64,000 nucleotides of DNA from Mycobacterium sp. 852002-10029_SCH5224772 (GTDB taxonomy: Bacteria; Actinomycetota; Actinomycetes; Mycobacteriales; Mycobacteriaceae). Below are positions 31,008 through 39,451 of this stretch, piece after piece. Within the stretch, counting starts at the first letter, position 1. Each line of letters begins with the position of its first letter. The notes under the pieces were generated by a model that was not told the DNA's origin, ran no database searches, and was given only the letters and a program-made list of their open reading frames with translations. The stretch covers positions 124,001 through 188,000 of the forward strand of contig NZ_LZHT01000084.1 in NCBI RefSeq assembly GCF_001667315.1, written 5' to 3'. The translations under genes were made by a program, and so were the position numbers.

Positions 31008-31035
31008 TTGCATTCTTCAGTATAGAGAATACTAT
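31008..31035 (+). promoter_or_regulatory. Candidate promoter of the acyl-CoA synthetase operon
   Basis: TTGCAT at 31008-31013 and TACTAT at 31030-31035 are 16 bases apart. The -10 lies inside the GAGAAT palindrome, so a bound repressor would cover it. Confidence 0.5.
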
Positions 31036-31039
31036 TCTC
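31025..31039. promoter_or_regulatory. Shared operator, copy 1 (GAGAATA-C-TATTCTC)
   Basis: This is a perfect 7+1+7 palindrome between the ferredoxin operon and the acyl-CoA synthetase operon. A near-identical site is at 36290-36304 between the alpha/beta hydrolase and thiolase genes. No regulator gene lies beside either site. Confidence 0.78.
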
Positions 31040-31111
31040 ACGAAGCGATAGCATCTTCTCAAGACTTGTATGGATGTCGGGTCAGCCCGGTCTGTCAGGG
31101 AAGGACGGGAC

Positions 31112-32518
31112 GTGACCGAGCCGGCGGCGCTCGTGTTCGAGGAACGGCGATTCAGCGCGCCCGAACTCGACGCGCTGGCCGGCGGGTGGGCCGCCGCCCT
31201 GGCGAAAGACGGTGTCACGGCAGGTCAACGCGTCGCGGTCATGGCGTCCAACCGGCCGGAGTTCCTCGCAGCGGTGCTCGCGATCTGGCGGCTGGCCGCC
31301 ACCGCCGTCCTCATCAGCCCCGCGTGGAAACGTGACGAGGTCGACCACGCGCTCGCGCTGACGGGGCCCGCGCACGCCGTCGGGGACCACCCGGTGCTGG
31401 CCGGCCTGATGCCGATGCTGTACCTGGATGAGCCGGCCCCACCAGCCGAGCCGGCCGCCGGTTCTCCGCCGCCCGCTGACGCCGACGCGGCGCTGGTGTT
31501 CAGTTCCGGCACCACCGGCCTGCCCAAGGCTGTCAGGCACACCCACGCCTCGTTGGGCGAGGCCGTGCGGCACTGGCGCCACGCGCTGCAGTTGACGCAC
31601 CGCGACCGGATCCAAGTTGCCACACCCCCGTCGCACATCCTCGGGCTGCTGAACCTGCTGACCGCGCTGAGGGCCGGCGCGTGCGTGCGGATGCACCCCA
31701 GGTTCGACATCGACCGCGTGCTCCACCACATCGAAAGCGACCGCATCACAGTGGAAATGGCGGTCGCTCCGATCGCACTGGCCCTCGCCTCGCATCCCGG
31801 CCTGGAGTCCTATGACCTGTCGTCGCTGCGCTACATCATGTGGGGCGCGACACCGGTCAATACCCACGTCGCGCAGACGGTCACCCGGCGCACCGGCGTG
31901 AGTTGGCTGCCCGCCTACGGGACCACGGAATTGCCTGTCATCGCGTGTAATCCGATCGGGGACGCACGGCTCGATACTGTCGGCCGGGCGGTGCCCGGTG
32001 TGGACCTGCGAGTGGCTTCGCTGGAGACGGGAGAGCCGGTCGGCCCCGGTGAGGTCGGTGAGATTCAGGCCCGCTCGGCGTCGCTCATGGCCGGCTACCT
32101 GCCGGCCGCGGCGACCGGCGAGGCGATCCGCGACGGCTGGTATCGGACCGGAGACGTCGGCTGGCTCGACGCCGGAGGCTGGCTGCGGATCACCGACCGT
32201 CTCAAGGAGATGATCAAAGTCCGCGGCTTCCAGGTCGCGCCCGCCGAGATCGAGACGGTGTTGCACGGTCATCCGTCGGTCAAAGACTGTGCGGTGTTCG
32301 GGATTCCCGACGGCATCAATGGCGAGGCGATCGTCGCCGCGGTCGCGGCCACCGAACCTGTCGACGCGGCCCAGCTGACCGCCCTGGTGGATGAGAAGTT
32401 GGCGTCCTATAAACATCTGAGCCAAGTGGTGTTTGTGCCTGAAATTCCCCGCCTGCCCTCGGGCAAGGTGCTGCGCCGAGTGCTGAAGGAGCGTTATGGA
32501 TGTACGTCTGACAACTGA
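31112..32518 (+). CDS. Acyl-CoA synthetase (class I adenylate-forming)
   Basis: The 468-residue protein has the ATP motif VFSSGTTGLPKAVRHTHAS near residue 130, the adenylate motif YGTTE near 270, the hinge GWYRTGDVGWLD with RITDRLKEM near 360, and the C-terminal catalytic Lys in PRLPSGKVLRR. It activates a carboxylic acid to its CoA ester. GTG at 31112 has AAGGA upstream; the ATG at 31070 is a possible alternative without a ribosome site. The stop overlaps the next gene by 23 bases. It starts the operon with two acyl-CoA dehydrogenases and an enoyl-CoA hydratase. Confidence 0.9.
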   Translation: MTEPAALVFEERRFSAPELDALAGGWAAALAKDGVTAGQRVAVMASNRPEFLAAVLAIWRLAATAVLISPAWKRDEVDHALALTGPAHAVGDHPVLAGLMPMLYLDEPAPPAEPAAGSPPPADADAALVFSSGTTGLPKAVRHTHASLGEAVRHWRHALQLTHRDRIQVATPPSHILGLLNLLTALRAGACVRMHPRFDIDRVLHHIESDRITVEMAVAPIALALASHPGLESYDLSSLRYIMWGATPVNTHVAQTVTRRTGVSWLPAYGTTELPVIACNPIGDARLDTVGRAVPGVDLRVASLETGEPVGPGEVGEIQARSASLMAGYLPAAATGEAIRDGWYRTGDVGWLDAGGWLRITDRLKEMIKVRGFQVAPAEIETVLHGHPSVKDCAVFGIPDGINGEAIVAAVAATEPVDAAQLTALVDEKLASYKHLSQVVFVPEIPRLPSGKVLRRVLKERYGCTSDN

Positions 32519-33401
32519 GCAACAGCAATTACGCGACGCCGCCGCCAAGCTGGCCGACGACCTGGGGCCGGGGGCGGTGCAGGATCTCGACGACCAGACT
32601 CGAATCGCACGCCTGGACAAGCAGATCGGGTCCACCGGCTGGCGCTCGCTGCGCTCCGACGGGGCCTCGGGCGTCGAAGTCGCCATCGTCGCCGAGGAAT
32701 TCGGGCGCCGGCTGGTTGACACGCCGTTTCTCGGCCCGGTGCTGGCCGACGATCTCGCCCGCCACCTCGGCGAAGACGCGTCGGGGACGACCGTCGCCGT
32801 CGATGGCCGAGTGATCGACGCCCGAGGTTCGCGGCGCGCGTTAGCGCTCTCGGGCCGCGCCGTCTCGGCCGTCGATGTGCAGGCGTTGACCGTTGGCGTC
32901 GACCTGACGCGGGCGGAGGCGAAGATCGTGGGGTCGCCGGCGGCGTTGGGTGAGGTCTCCTCTGAGGTCGCCGAGCAATGGCGGGCGCTGGCTCTGGTCA
33001 CGACGACGGCGGACCTGGTCGGCATCGCCCGCGGCGCGCACGCCGTCGCCTGCGACTACGCCAAGATTCGCGAACAGTACGGCAAGCAGATCGGGTCCTA
33101 CCAAGCCATCGCGCATCTGCTGGCCGAAAGCCTTGCGCTGATTGAAGGTTCGGTGAGCGTGTTGCGGCACGCCGCGTGGGCAGTGGATGAGCTGGCGCCC
33201 GCCGAAGCGATTCGGGCCGCCCAAATCGCCAAGGTCTATTGCGCGCGCGCCACCCGAACCGTCTGCGAGACGGCCATTCAGGTGCACGGCGGCATCGGCA
33301 ACACCTGGGAATGCGTGGCGCATGTCTACCTGCGCCGCGCCCTGACCTCGACCGAGCTGTGGCCGGTCGCGTTGAAGGAGATCGATCTTGGACTTTCGTG
33401 A
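32496..33401 (+). CDS. Acyl-CoA dehydrogenase, small subunit type
   Basis: The 301-residue protein is a short acyl-CoA dehydrogenase. It keeps the C-terminal helical domain (REQYGKQIGSYQAIAHLLAE, AIQVHGGIGNTWE) but the middle beta domain is reduced. Short partners like this pair with a full-length dehydrogenase as alpha2beta2 enzymes in mycobacterial steroid side-chain degradation, where each half supplies part of the FAD site. Its gene overlaps both neighbours, including the full-length partner at 33388. The substrate is probably a branched or cyclic acyl-CoA. Confidence 0.87.
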   Translation: MDVRLTTEQQQLRDAAAKLADDLGPGAVQDLDDQTRIARLDKQIGSTGWRSLRSDGASGVEVAIVAEEFGRRLVDTPFLGPVLADDLARHLGEDASGTTVAVDGRVIDARGSRRALALSGRAVSAVDVQALTVGVDLTRAEAKIVGSPAALGEVSSEVAEQWRALALVTTTADLVGIARGAHAVACDYAKIREQYGKQIGSYQAIAHLLAESLALIEGSVSVLRHAAWAVDELAPAEAIRAAQIAKVYCARATRTVCETAIQVHGGIGNTWECVAHVYLRRALTSTELWPVALKEIDLGLS

Positions 33402-34470
33402 CTCACCCGATGAGGCCGCCTTCCGGGAGCGGCTGCGCACGTGGCTTTCGGCGCACGCCAAGGAGTTCTCCGGCTCGGGAGACGAGTATTGGGCGCGCAT
33501 GGCCGACTGGCATCGCGCCCTGTACGACAACGGCTTTTTCGGCCTGTCATGGCCACGCGATTGGGGCGGGCAGGACCTGGCGCCGGTGTACGACGTCATC
33601 GTCGATGAGGAGCTGGTACGCGCCGGCGCGCCACCGCGCCCCAGCGTCGGTTATCTCGTGTATGGCATCGGCGAGCACGCCGGCGATGAGCTACGCAAGC
33701 GCTTCCTGCCCGGCATCATCAACGGCACCGAACGCTGGTGTCAGGGCTTCAGCGAACCGGGCGCCGGCTCGGATCTGGCGTCGCTGACCACCACCGCCCG
33801 CCTGGAGGGCGACAACTATGTGGTCAACGGGCACAAGATCTGGACCAGCTATTCCGATGTGGCCGACTGGTGCCTGCTGCTGGCGCGCACCGACCCAGAG
33901 GCCAAGCGCCACCGCGGACTGTCGGCGTTTGTCATAAAGATGAAACAGCCTGGCGTGCAACAGCGCCCGCTGCAGATGATCAACGGGGTGACCAACGAAT
34001 TCGGTCAGGTGTTCTTCGACGATGCCACGGTGCCTGCGGACCGGATGGTCGGTGGTCCCGGTGACGGCTGGGCCGTGGCCATGACCGTCGTGGGGCACGA
34101 ACGCGAACCCTCCACGCTCGGCTACGCCGCCCGCTACGGCAAGCTCGTCCGAGAGTTGTTGTCGCGCAACGATGGTGACGTTCCCGAAGAGCTGGCGTGG
34201 GCGGCGGTTCAGTCGGACATGCTGACCCATCACGTGCGGCGCCGGCTGTCCGAACAGCTCGACGGGGTATCGCACGGATCGGAAGGATCGCTGGACAAGC
34301 TGCTGATGACCTGGGTCGAGCAATCGGTCGGGCACGCCGCCCTGGCCGTCGCCGGCACCCGCGATCCCGAGCTGCTCAGCGACTACCTGTACAGCCGGGC
34401 GCAGAGCGTCATGGGCGGGACATCACAAATACAGAAGAACATCATCGCTTCACGAATCTTGGGATTGTAG
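33388..34470 (+). CDS. Acyl-CoA dehydrogenase, large subunit type
   Basis: The 360-residue protein has the three acyl-CoA dehydrogenase domains. FAD-site stretches are WCQGFSEPGAGSDLASLTTTA near residue 115 and IWTSYSDVADWCLLLART near 150, and it ends with AQSVMGGTSQIQKNIIASRILGL. It oxidises an acyl-CoA to the enoyl-CoA. A TTG start at 33388 is supported by GAAGGAG seven bases upstream. It overlaps the small partner by 14 bases, consistent with a 1:1 heteromer. Confidence 0.9.
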   Translation: MDFRDSPDEAAFRERLRTWLSAHAKEFSGSGDEYWARMADWHRALYDNGFFGLSWPRDWGGQDLAPVYDVIVDEELVRAGAPPRPSVGYLVYGIGEHAGDELRKRFLPGIINGTERWCQGFSEPGAGSDLASLTTTARLEGDNYVVNGHKIWTSYSDVADWCLLLARTDPEAKRHRGLSAFVIKMKQPGVQQRPLQMINGVTNEFGQVFFDDATVPADRMVGGPGDGWAVAMTVVGHEREPSTLGYAARYGKLVRELLSRNDGDVPEELAWAAVQSDMLTHHVRRRLSEQLDGVSHGSEGSLDKLLMTWVEQSVGHAALAVAGTRDPELLSDYLYSRAQSVMGGTSQIQKNIIASRILGL

Positions 34471-34533
34471 GAGTGATCGCGAACGCGGGCGAAGCCCGGG
34501 TGAAGCGGGTCACGACCATTGAAGGAGTCTGAC

Positions 34534-35304
34534 GTGTACGACATGCCTACCGAAATCGATGTCCAGGCCGACGGCGCGCTGCGCATCATCACGCTCAACC
34601 GTCCGGATTCGCTGAACTCGGTCAACGACAACCTGCACGTCGGCCTGGCCAGGTTGTGGCAGCGATTGACGGATGACCCCACGGCCCGCGCGGCGGTGAT
34701 CACCGGCGCCGGCAGGGCGTTTTCGGCCGGCGGCGATTTCACGTATCTCGAAGAGCTGGCGAATGACGCTGAGCTGCGCGCCAAAACCATCCGGGACGGG
34801 CGCGAGATCGTGCTGGGCATGGCGCGGTGCCGAATTCCCGTGGTAGCGGCCGTCAATGGCCCCGCCGTCGGGCTGGGCTGCAGCCTGGTCGCGCTCAGCG
34901 ACATCGTGTACATCGCCGAGGACGCCTATCTGGCCGACCCGCATGTGCAGGTGGGGCTGGTGGCCGCCGACGGCGGGCCGCTGACCTGGCCGCTGCACAT
35001 CAGCCTGCTGCTCGCCAAGGAATTCGCCCTGACCGGAACCCGCATCAAGGCGCCGCGCGCCGTCGAGCTCGGACTGGCCAACCATGTGGCGGCCGACCCC
35101 TTCTCGGAGGCAATCGCCTGTGCGAAGAAGATTTTGGAGCTGCCCCAGCAGGCGGTCGAGAGCACCAAACGGGTGCTCAACATCCATCTGGAGCGCGCCG
35201 TGCTCGCCAGCCTCGACTACGCTCTGTCGGCCGAGAGCCAGTCATTCGTCACCGAGGACTTCCGGGCCAACGTCGCGAAATTCAACGCGGCCAAGAAAAA
35301 CTGA
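34534..35304 (+). CDS. Enoyl-CoA hydratase/isomerase
   Basis: The 256-residue crotonase-fold protein has the oxyanion-hole stretches ITGAGRAFSAGGDF near residue 62 and AAVNGPAVGLGCSLVALSDIVYIAEDA near 105. It hydrates or isomerises the enoyl-CoA from the dehydrogenase pair. GTG at 34534 was chosen because GAAGGAG lies six bases upstream. The catalytic Glu pair of true hydratases is not clearly present, so an isomerase or lyase function is possible. It ends the plus-strand operon. Confidence 0.87.
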   Translation: MYDMPTEIDVQADGALRIITLNRPDSLNSVNDNLHVGLARLWQRLTDDPTARAAVITGAGRAFSAGGDFTYLEELANDAELRAKTIRDGREIVLGMARCRIPVVAAVNGPAVGLGCSLVALSDIVYIAEDAYLADPHVQVGLVAADGGPLTWPLHISLLLAKEFALTGTRIKAPRAVELGLANHVAADPFSEAIACAKKILELPQQAVESTKRVLNIHLERAVLASLDYALSAESQSFVTEDFRANVAKFNAAKKN

Positions 35305-35326
35305 GGTTGCTGCCGCGCGGGCGGTC

Positions 35327-36229
35327 TCAGGCGTCGTGGTGGCGCAGGAAGTCACGCATCACGGCATCGAAGCGGTCCGGCTCCTCGATGAACGGCATGT
35401 GGGCGCTGGACTCGAACAGCTCGAATTGTGAACCCGCGATGCGCTGGTGCATTTCCCACATGTGTTCCGGCACGCATTCGTCGTAACGGCCCGCGATCAC
35501 CAGTGTCGGCACGGCGATTTCGTTGAGCCGGTCGACTACGTCCCAGTCCCGGATCGTTCCGACGATGTGAAAATCGCTGGGGCCGAACATCGTCTCGAAG
35601 ACTTCGGCACCCATGTTCCTGAACGCGTCCTCGAGATCACGCGGCCAGGGACGGACCCGGCACAGGTACGTTTCGTTCCAGGTGCGTATCGCGGCCTGGT
35701 ATTCGGGCGCGTGCGTCGTGCCCGCCGCCTCATGCCGGTCGATGGCGGCCTGGGTCGCCGGATCGAGCTCGGACTTCAAGCGCGCCACCATGTTCGCGAA
35801 CTCGGGGATCGACGCGATGCTGTTCGAGATGGTCAGGCTGGCGACGCCCGCGGGGGCCGCGTCGAGCACGTACTGCTGGGCCAACATCGCGCCCCAGGAG
35901 TTGCCGAACACGTGGAAGCGTTCCAAACCCAGCGTTCGCACTACGACGTCCACCTCGGCCACCGAGCGATCCATCGTCCAAAGCTCGAGATTCGGCGGAC
36001 ATTTGGAGTTCCCGCAGCCAAGCTGATCCCAGAAGATGACCTCGCGCTGCGTGGCCAACCGCCCCAGTGACCGCAGGTAGTTGTGCGGCAAACCCGGGCC
36101 GCCGTGAATGACGAGCAGTGGCAGGCCCGTGCCGCCGCCGGTCCGCTGGAACCACACGTCGCCACCCGGGACCGGTATCAGCCCTTGGGGAGTAGTCGTC
36201 GCGTTCGCCATCTGCAGCAGTGTAGGCAT
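35327..36229 (-). CDS. Alpha/beta hydrolase, proline iminopeptidase-like
   Basis: The 300-residue protein resembles prolyl aminopeptidase-type hydrolases. It has HGGPGLPHNYL (oxyanion loop) near residue 42, WDQLGCGNS, the nucleophile elbow GNSWGAM near 110, Asp in AGRYDECVP and His in SAHMPFIEEP. It may cleave an amide or ester, or a CoA thioester. Starts at 36229 (AGGTGG upstream) and 36211 are both possible. It diverges from the thiolase gene with a GAGAATACGATTCTC site between, so it belongs to the same regulon. Confidence 0.83.
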   Translation of the reverse strand: MPTLLQMANATTTPQGLIPVPGGDVWFQRTGGGTGLPLLVIHGGPGLPHNYLRSLGRLATQREVIFWDQLGCGNSKCPPNLELWTMDRSVAEVDVVVRTLGLERFHVFGNSWGAMLAQQYVLDAAPAGVASLTISNSIASIPEFANMVARLKSELDPATQAAIDRHEAAGTTHAPEYQAAIRTWNETYLCRVRPWPRDLEDAFRNMGAEVFETMFGPSDFHIVGTIRDWDVVDRLNEIAVPTLVIAGRYDECVPEHMWEMHQRIAGSQFELFESSAHMPFIEEPDRFDAVMRDFLRHHDA

Positions 36230-36289
36230 CCCCGGCCACCTGCACCCGCCGCCGGGGCGCGCTCCTTGCGACTCGTACTCTCGTAATGA

Positions 36290-36304
36290 GAGAATACGAT
36301 TCTC
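36290..36304. promoter_or_regulatory. Shared operator, copy 2 (GAGAAT-ACG-ATTCTC)
   Basis: The arms are identical to those at 31025-31039 with a 3-base centre. The site lies 61 bases upstream of the hydrolase start and 59 bases upstream of the thiolase GTG. It ties the thiolase/MeaB operon to the acyl-CoA synthetase and ferredoxin operons. Confidence 0.76.
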
Positions 36305-36362
36305 GTGAATTTGCGGAAGGCTCTCACCGTTCCGCGCCTGCTGGCCGAATTGGAGAAGACCC

Positions 36363-37502
36363 GTGCCTGAAGCCGTCATCGTGTCCGCCCTGCGCACCCC
36401 CATCGGCACCGCCCGTAAGGGGACGCTGCGCGACACCAGCGCTTTCGATCTGGCGCACCACGTCGTCACCGAGGCGGCCAGGGACCTGAATCCGACGCAG
36501 GTCGACGACGTGGTCCTGGGCGAAGGCCTCTACGGCGGCGGCGTGCTGGCCCGCCACGCGGCCGTCACCGCGGGCCTGACCCAGGTGCCCGGCTTGGCCA
36601 ACAATCGCCACTGCGCGGCGGGCCAGGCTGCCGTGCAGAGCGCTGCGGCGAGCGTGCGCGCCGGAATGGACGAACTCGTCATCGCCGGCGGGGTGAACTC
36701 GGCATCCACCTCGCCGCGGTCGCGGATGCAGGTCGACGGCGACTGGGTCGACTGGTTCCCGCCGACCCACCCGGACCGGCCCGACGCACCCAACATGGAC
36801 ATGTCGATCACCGTCGGCTGGAACGCCGCCGTCAAAGCCGGTGTGAGCCGCGAGGAGATGGACGCCTGGGCGCTGCGCTCGCACCGCAACGCGATCGCCG
36901 CCATCGACGAAGGACGTTTCAAAGAGGAGATCGTCCCCATCGACACACCGCACGGGATGTTCTCGGTCGACGAACACCCGCGCCGCGACACCAGCATGGA
37001 GAGGCTGGCCGCGCTCAAGCCGCTGCACCCGGAAATCGAGGGTTTCTCCATCACCGCCGGCAACGCGTGTGGCGCCAACGACGGTGCCGCCGCGCTGACG
37101 ATCGCCAGCGACCGGCTGGGGCTGCCCGCGCTGGCCACCGTCCGGTCCTGGGCATCGGTCGGTGTGGACCCGGCGATCACCGGCCTGGCGCCGGTCGAGG
37201 CGATTCCGAAAGCCCTTGGGCGCGCCGGTCTTTCGATATCCGATGTCGACCTGTTCGAAATCAACGAAGCCTTTGCGGCGATGTGCGTGGCCACCATCAA
37301 GCTCCTCGACCTTGACGCCGAGAAGGTCAATGTCAGCGGCAGCGGCTGCTCGCTGGGGCACCCCGTCGCGGCGACGGGTGCCCGGATGCTGGTCACCCTG
37401 GTGCACGAATTGCGCCGCCGCGGCGGCGGCATCGGTGTCGCGGCGATGTGCGCGGGCGGCGGAATGGGCTCGGCGACGGTGATCGAGGTCGCGGCTCCAT
37501 AA
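36363..37502 (+). CDS. Thiolase (acetyl-CoA acyltransferase)
   Basis: The 379-residue protein has the thiolase active sites: nucleophile Cys in NNRHCAAGQAAVQS near residue 86, His/Asn in EINEAFAAM near 305, and the second Cys in GSGCSLGHPVAATGARM near 330, with the CAGGGMGSATVIE end. It cleaves 3-ketoacyl-CoA with CoA. GGAGAAG lies just upstream of the GTG. The MeaB gene starts seven bases after its stop, so the two are one transcript. Confidence 0.93.
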   Translation: MPEAVIVSALRTPIGTARKGTLRDTSAFDLAHHVVTEAARDLNPTQVDDVVLGEGLYGGGVLARHAAVTAGLTQVPGLANNRHCAAGQAAVQSAAASVRAGMDELVIAGGVNSASTSPRSRMQVDGDWVDWFPPTHPDRPDAPNMDMSITVGWNAAVKAGVSREEMDAWALRSHRNAIAAIDEGRFKEEIVPIDTPHGMFSVDEHPRRDTSMERLAALKPLHPEIEGFSITAGNACGANDGAAALTIASDRLGLPALATVRSWASVGVDPAITGLAPVEAIPKALGRAGLSISDVDLFEINEAFAAMCVATIKLLDLDAEKVNVSGSGCSLGHPVAATGARMLVTLVHELRRRGGGIGVAAMCAGGGMGSATVIEVAAP

Positions 37503-37509
37503 TGCGTAC

Positions 37510-38397
37510 ATGACCATCGCTGACCTGATTGACCGCGCGCGCAACGGATCTACCCGCGCGGCAGGTCGGCTGCTCAGCCTCGTCGAGGGTGAGCAGCGCG
37601 ACGAGGTCCTGGGGGCCATCGGACCCGCACCGGAGGGCATGGGGCCGGTCATCGGCATCACCGGGCCGCCGGGTGCGGGCAAGTCGACGACGGTCGCCGC
37701 GCTGGTCGGCGCCTACCGCACGCGCGGCTGCCGGGTGGCGGTGCTGGCCGTGGACCCGTCGTCGCCGTTCAGTGGCGGCGCGCTGCTGGGGGATCGGATT
37801 CGAATGGCCGCGCATATCAACGACTCCGACGTCCTCATTCGCTCGGTGGCGACCCGAGGCCATCTCGGCGGGCTGGCCGCTGCGGTTCCGGCGGCCATCC
37901 GCCTGCTGGGGGCGATCGGCTACGACGTTGTCCTCCTCGAGACCGTGGGGGTGGGACAGTCCGAGATCGAGATCGCCGCCGTCGCCGACCCGACCGTCGT
38001 CATTCTCAATCCCGGCGCGGGCGACGCCGTTCAGGCCGCCAAGGCCGGGGTGCTGGAAGTCGCCGACATCGTGGCGGTCAACAAGGCCGACCGGGAGGGC
38101 GCCAAGCAGACCGTCCGCGATCTTCGGGCCGAAACCAGCGCCCCGATCGTTTCGCTGATCGCCGCCCGGGGCGAGGGCATCGAGGACCTGATGGCCGTTA
38201 TCGAGGACCACCGCCGCACCGACAGCCGCGACCGGCGCCTGGCCCGCGCCCGCGCGCAGATCCTGTCGCTCGCCCAGACCCGGCTGCGGACCCAGCCGGA
38301 TCTCGACCGGCTCGCCGAGGCGGTCGTCGACGGCGATCAGGATCCCTACACGGCGGCCGAGCGGCTGCTCTCACCGCCCGCACGTCAGACGGACTGA
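37510..38397 (+). CDS. meaB: MeaB/ArgK-type G-protein chaperone of B12 mutases
   Basis: The 295-residue GTPase has P-loop GITGPPGAGKSTTV near residue 40, VLAVDPSSPFSGGALLGDRIRM (switch region), VLLETVGVGQSEIEI and the base-recognition motif VNKADREG. MeaB proteins gate cofactor loading and protect adenosylcobalamin-dependent acyl-CoA mutases. A mutase with separate subunits is encoded about 16 kb upstream (19705-21717), and no other B12 enzyme is in the window, so they are likely partners. Being behind the thiolase places it in the GAGAAT-type regulon. The methylmalonyl-CoA mutase outside the window is another possible client. Confidence 0.9.
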   Translation: MTIADLIDRARNGSTRAAGRLLSLVEGEQRDEVLGAIGPAPEGMGPVIGITGPPGAGKSTTVAALVGAYRTRGCRVAVLAVDPSSPFSGGALLGDRIRMAAHINDSDVLIRSVATRGHLGGLAAAVPAAIRLLGAIGYDVVLLETVGVGQSEIEIAAVADPTVVILNPGAGDAVQAAKAGVLEVADIVAVNKADREGAKQTVRDLRAETSAPIVSLIAARGEGIEDLMAVIEDHRRTDSRDRRLARARAQILSLAQTRLRTQPDLDRLAEAVVDGDQDPYTAAERLLSPPARQTD

Positions 38398-38471
38398 CGG
38401 CTCTGACGCCGTCGATCGCGCCGCTTCGGCGGTCACACGAGTCACGCGGGTATCAGTTTGGCTGGCATGAA

Positions 38472-38519
38472 GTGAGTTTGATTTGCGCTATCACCGGCGC
38501 TATCACAGATGAGACTCAC
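38472..38519. terminator. Candidate bidirectional hairpin between convergent genes
   Basis: GTGAGTTTGAT at 38472-38482 pairs with ATGAGACTCAC at 38509-38519 (9 of 11 pairs). The loop holds two direct copies of GCGCTATCAC. It lies between the convergent MeaB and methyltransferase genes. There is no T-run, as is common for mycobacterial terminators. Confidence 0.5.
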
Positions 38520-38568
38520 CTAGTGGTCGGGCACGCAGCTGGCTTGACGGCTAACGAAGGCGGGCGCC

Positions 38569-39312
38569 TCAGCCGCAATCGCTGACGAGTAGGCGGTAGC
38601 CTGCGTCGAGCTGTTGTCTTTCAAGCAGTTCCGCGTGTCGATGCTGCCACCGTCCGGAGCGCAGGTCGGCCGCGAGCCGATCCAGCCCTTCGGCCAGATT
38701 GGCCTCATCTGCGTATGCGAGCATGGAGATACCGGCGCGGACGGTGGGGTCGAGATAGGCCTGGGGCCGGCGCCAGTAGGCGGCGCCGAATCCGTCGGTG
38801 CAGTCGTGCGGTACGGGCACCGTGTGCACCTGCGCTCCGCCCAGCAGCTCCACCAATCGCTCGATCGGCACGTACAGCGCTTCGTTGATCCGTGCCGCCT
38901 CGGGCAGATATTCACGCAGCAACCAGAAGTCACCGGTCACTTCTTGATCCCAGGTGAAAACCACGACGCGCCGGCGGCTGACCCGGCGCAGCTCGCCGAT
39001 CCCGGCGGCCAGATCGCCCCAGTGATGCACGGTCAGCAAGGCGATTGCGGCGTCAACGCACTTGTCCCGCAGCGGCAATGCCTCCGCCACGGCCTGCACA
39101 CACGGTGCTGATCCCGGTGGACGCTGGGCGATCATCACCATGCTGGGCTCGACCGCGGCGACGGTCTCGGCCGGCTCATAGGAGCCGGTACCGGCCCCGA
39201 CGTCGACGACGGTGCCCATCGCGGCGAGCGCCGCGCGCACCTGCGAAGCGATCCGCGGGTCGGGCCGGCGAGTGCTGCGATAGGTAGCACCGATCCGGTC
39301 GTAGGCAACCAT
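38569..39312 (-). CDS. Class I SAM-dependent methyltransferase
   Basis: The 247-residue protein begins MVAYDRIGATYRSTRRPDPR and has the SAM motif TVVDVGAGTGSYE near residue 35, followed by VAAVEPSMVMIAQ and the post-motif ALLTVHHWGDL. This is the arrangement of UbiE/Tam-like small-molecule methyltransferases. ATG at 39312 was chosen rather than the adjacent TTG. It follows the KstD-like gene on the minus strand with a 139-base gap. The acceptor is unknown. Confidence 0.82.
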   Translation of the reverse strand: MVAYDRIGATYRSTRRPDPRIASQVRAALAAMGTVVDVGAGTGSYEPAETVAAVEPSMVMIAQRPPGSAPCVQAVAEALPLRDKCVDAAIALLTVHHWGDLAAGIGELRRVSRRRVVVFTWDQEVTGDFWLLREYLPEAARINEALYVPIERLVELLGGAQVHTVPVPHDCTDGFGAAYWRRPQAYLDPTVRAGISMLAYADEANLAEGLDRLAADLRSGRWQHRHAELLERQQLDAGYRLLVSDCG

Positions 39313-39451
39313 CAACTCAGGATGACGCAGGCCGGACCGAACGCGCCAGCACCATCGCCCCGATCACCCTGGCACCGAGTGGCGCCGATGGACGAATCCA
39401 CGGCGATTTTCGTACCTAGGGCCCACGCTCGGCGCGCAAGGCATGCACGCA

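Noticed and set aside
31082..33025. Minus-strand open frame of 647 codons opposite acyl-CoA synthetase and dehydrogenase
   Set aside because: It covers two clearly recognised plus-strand genes and has no family features.
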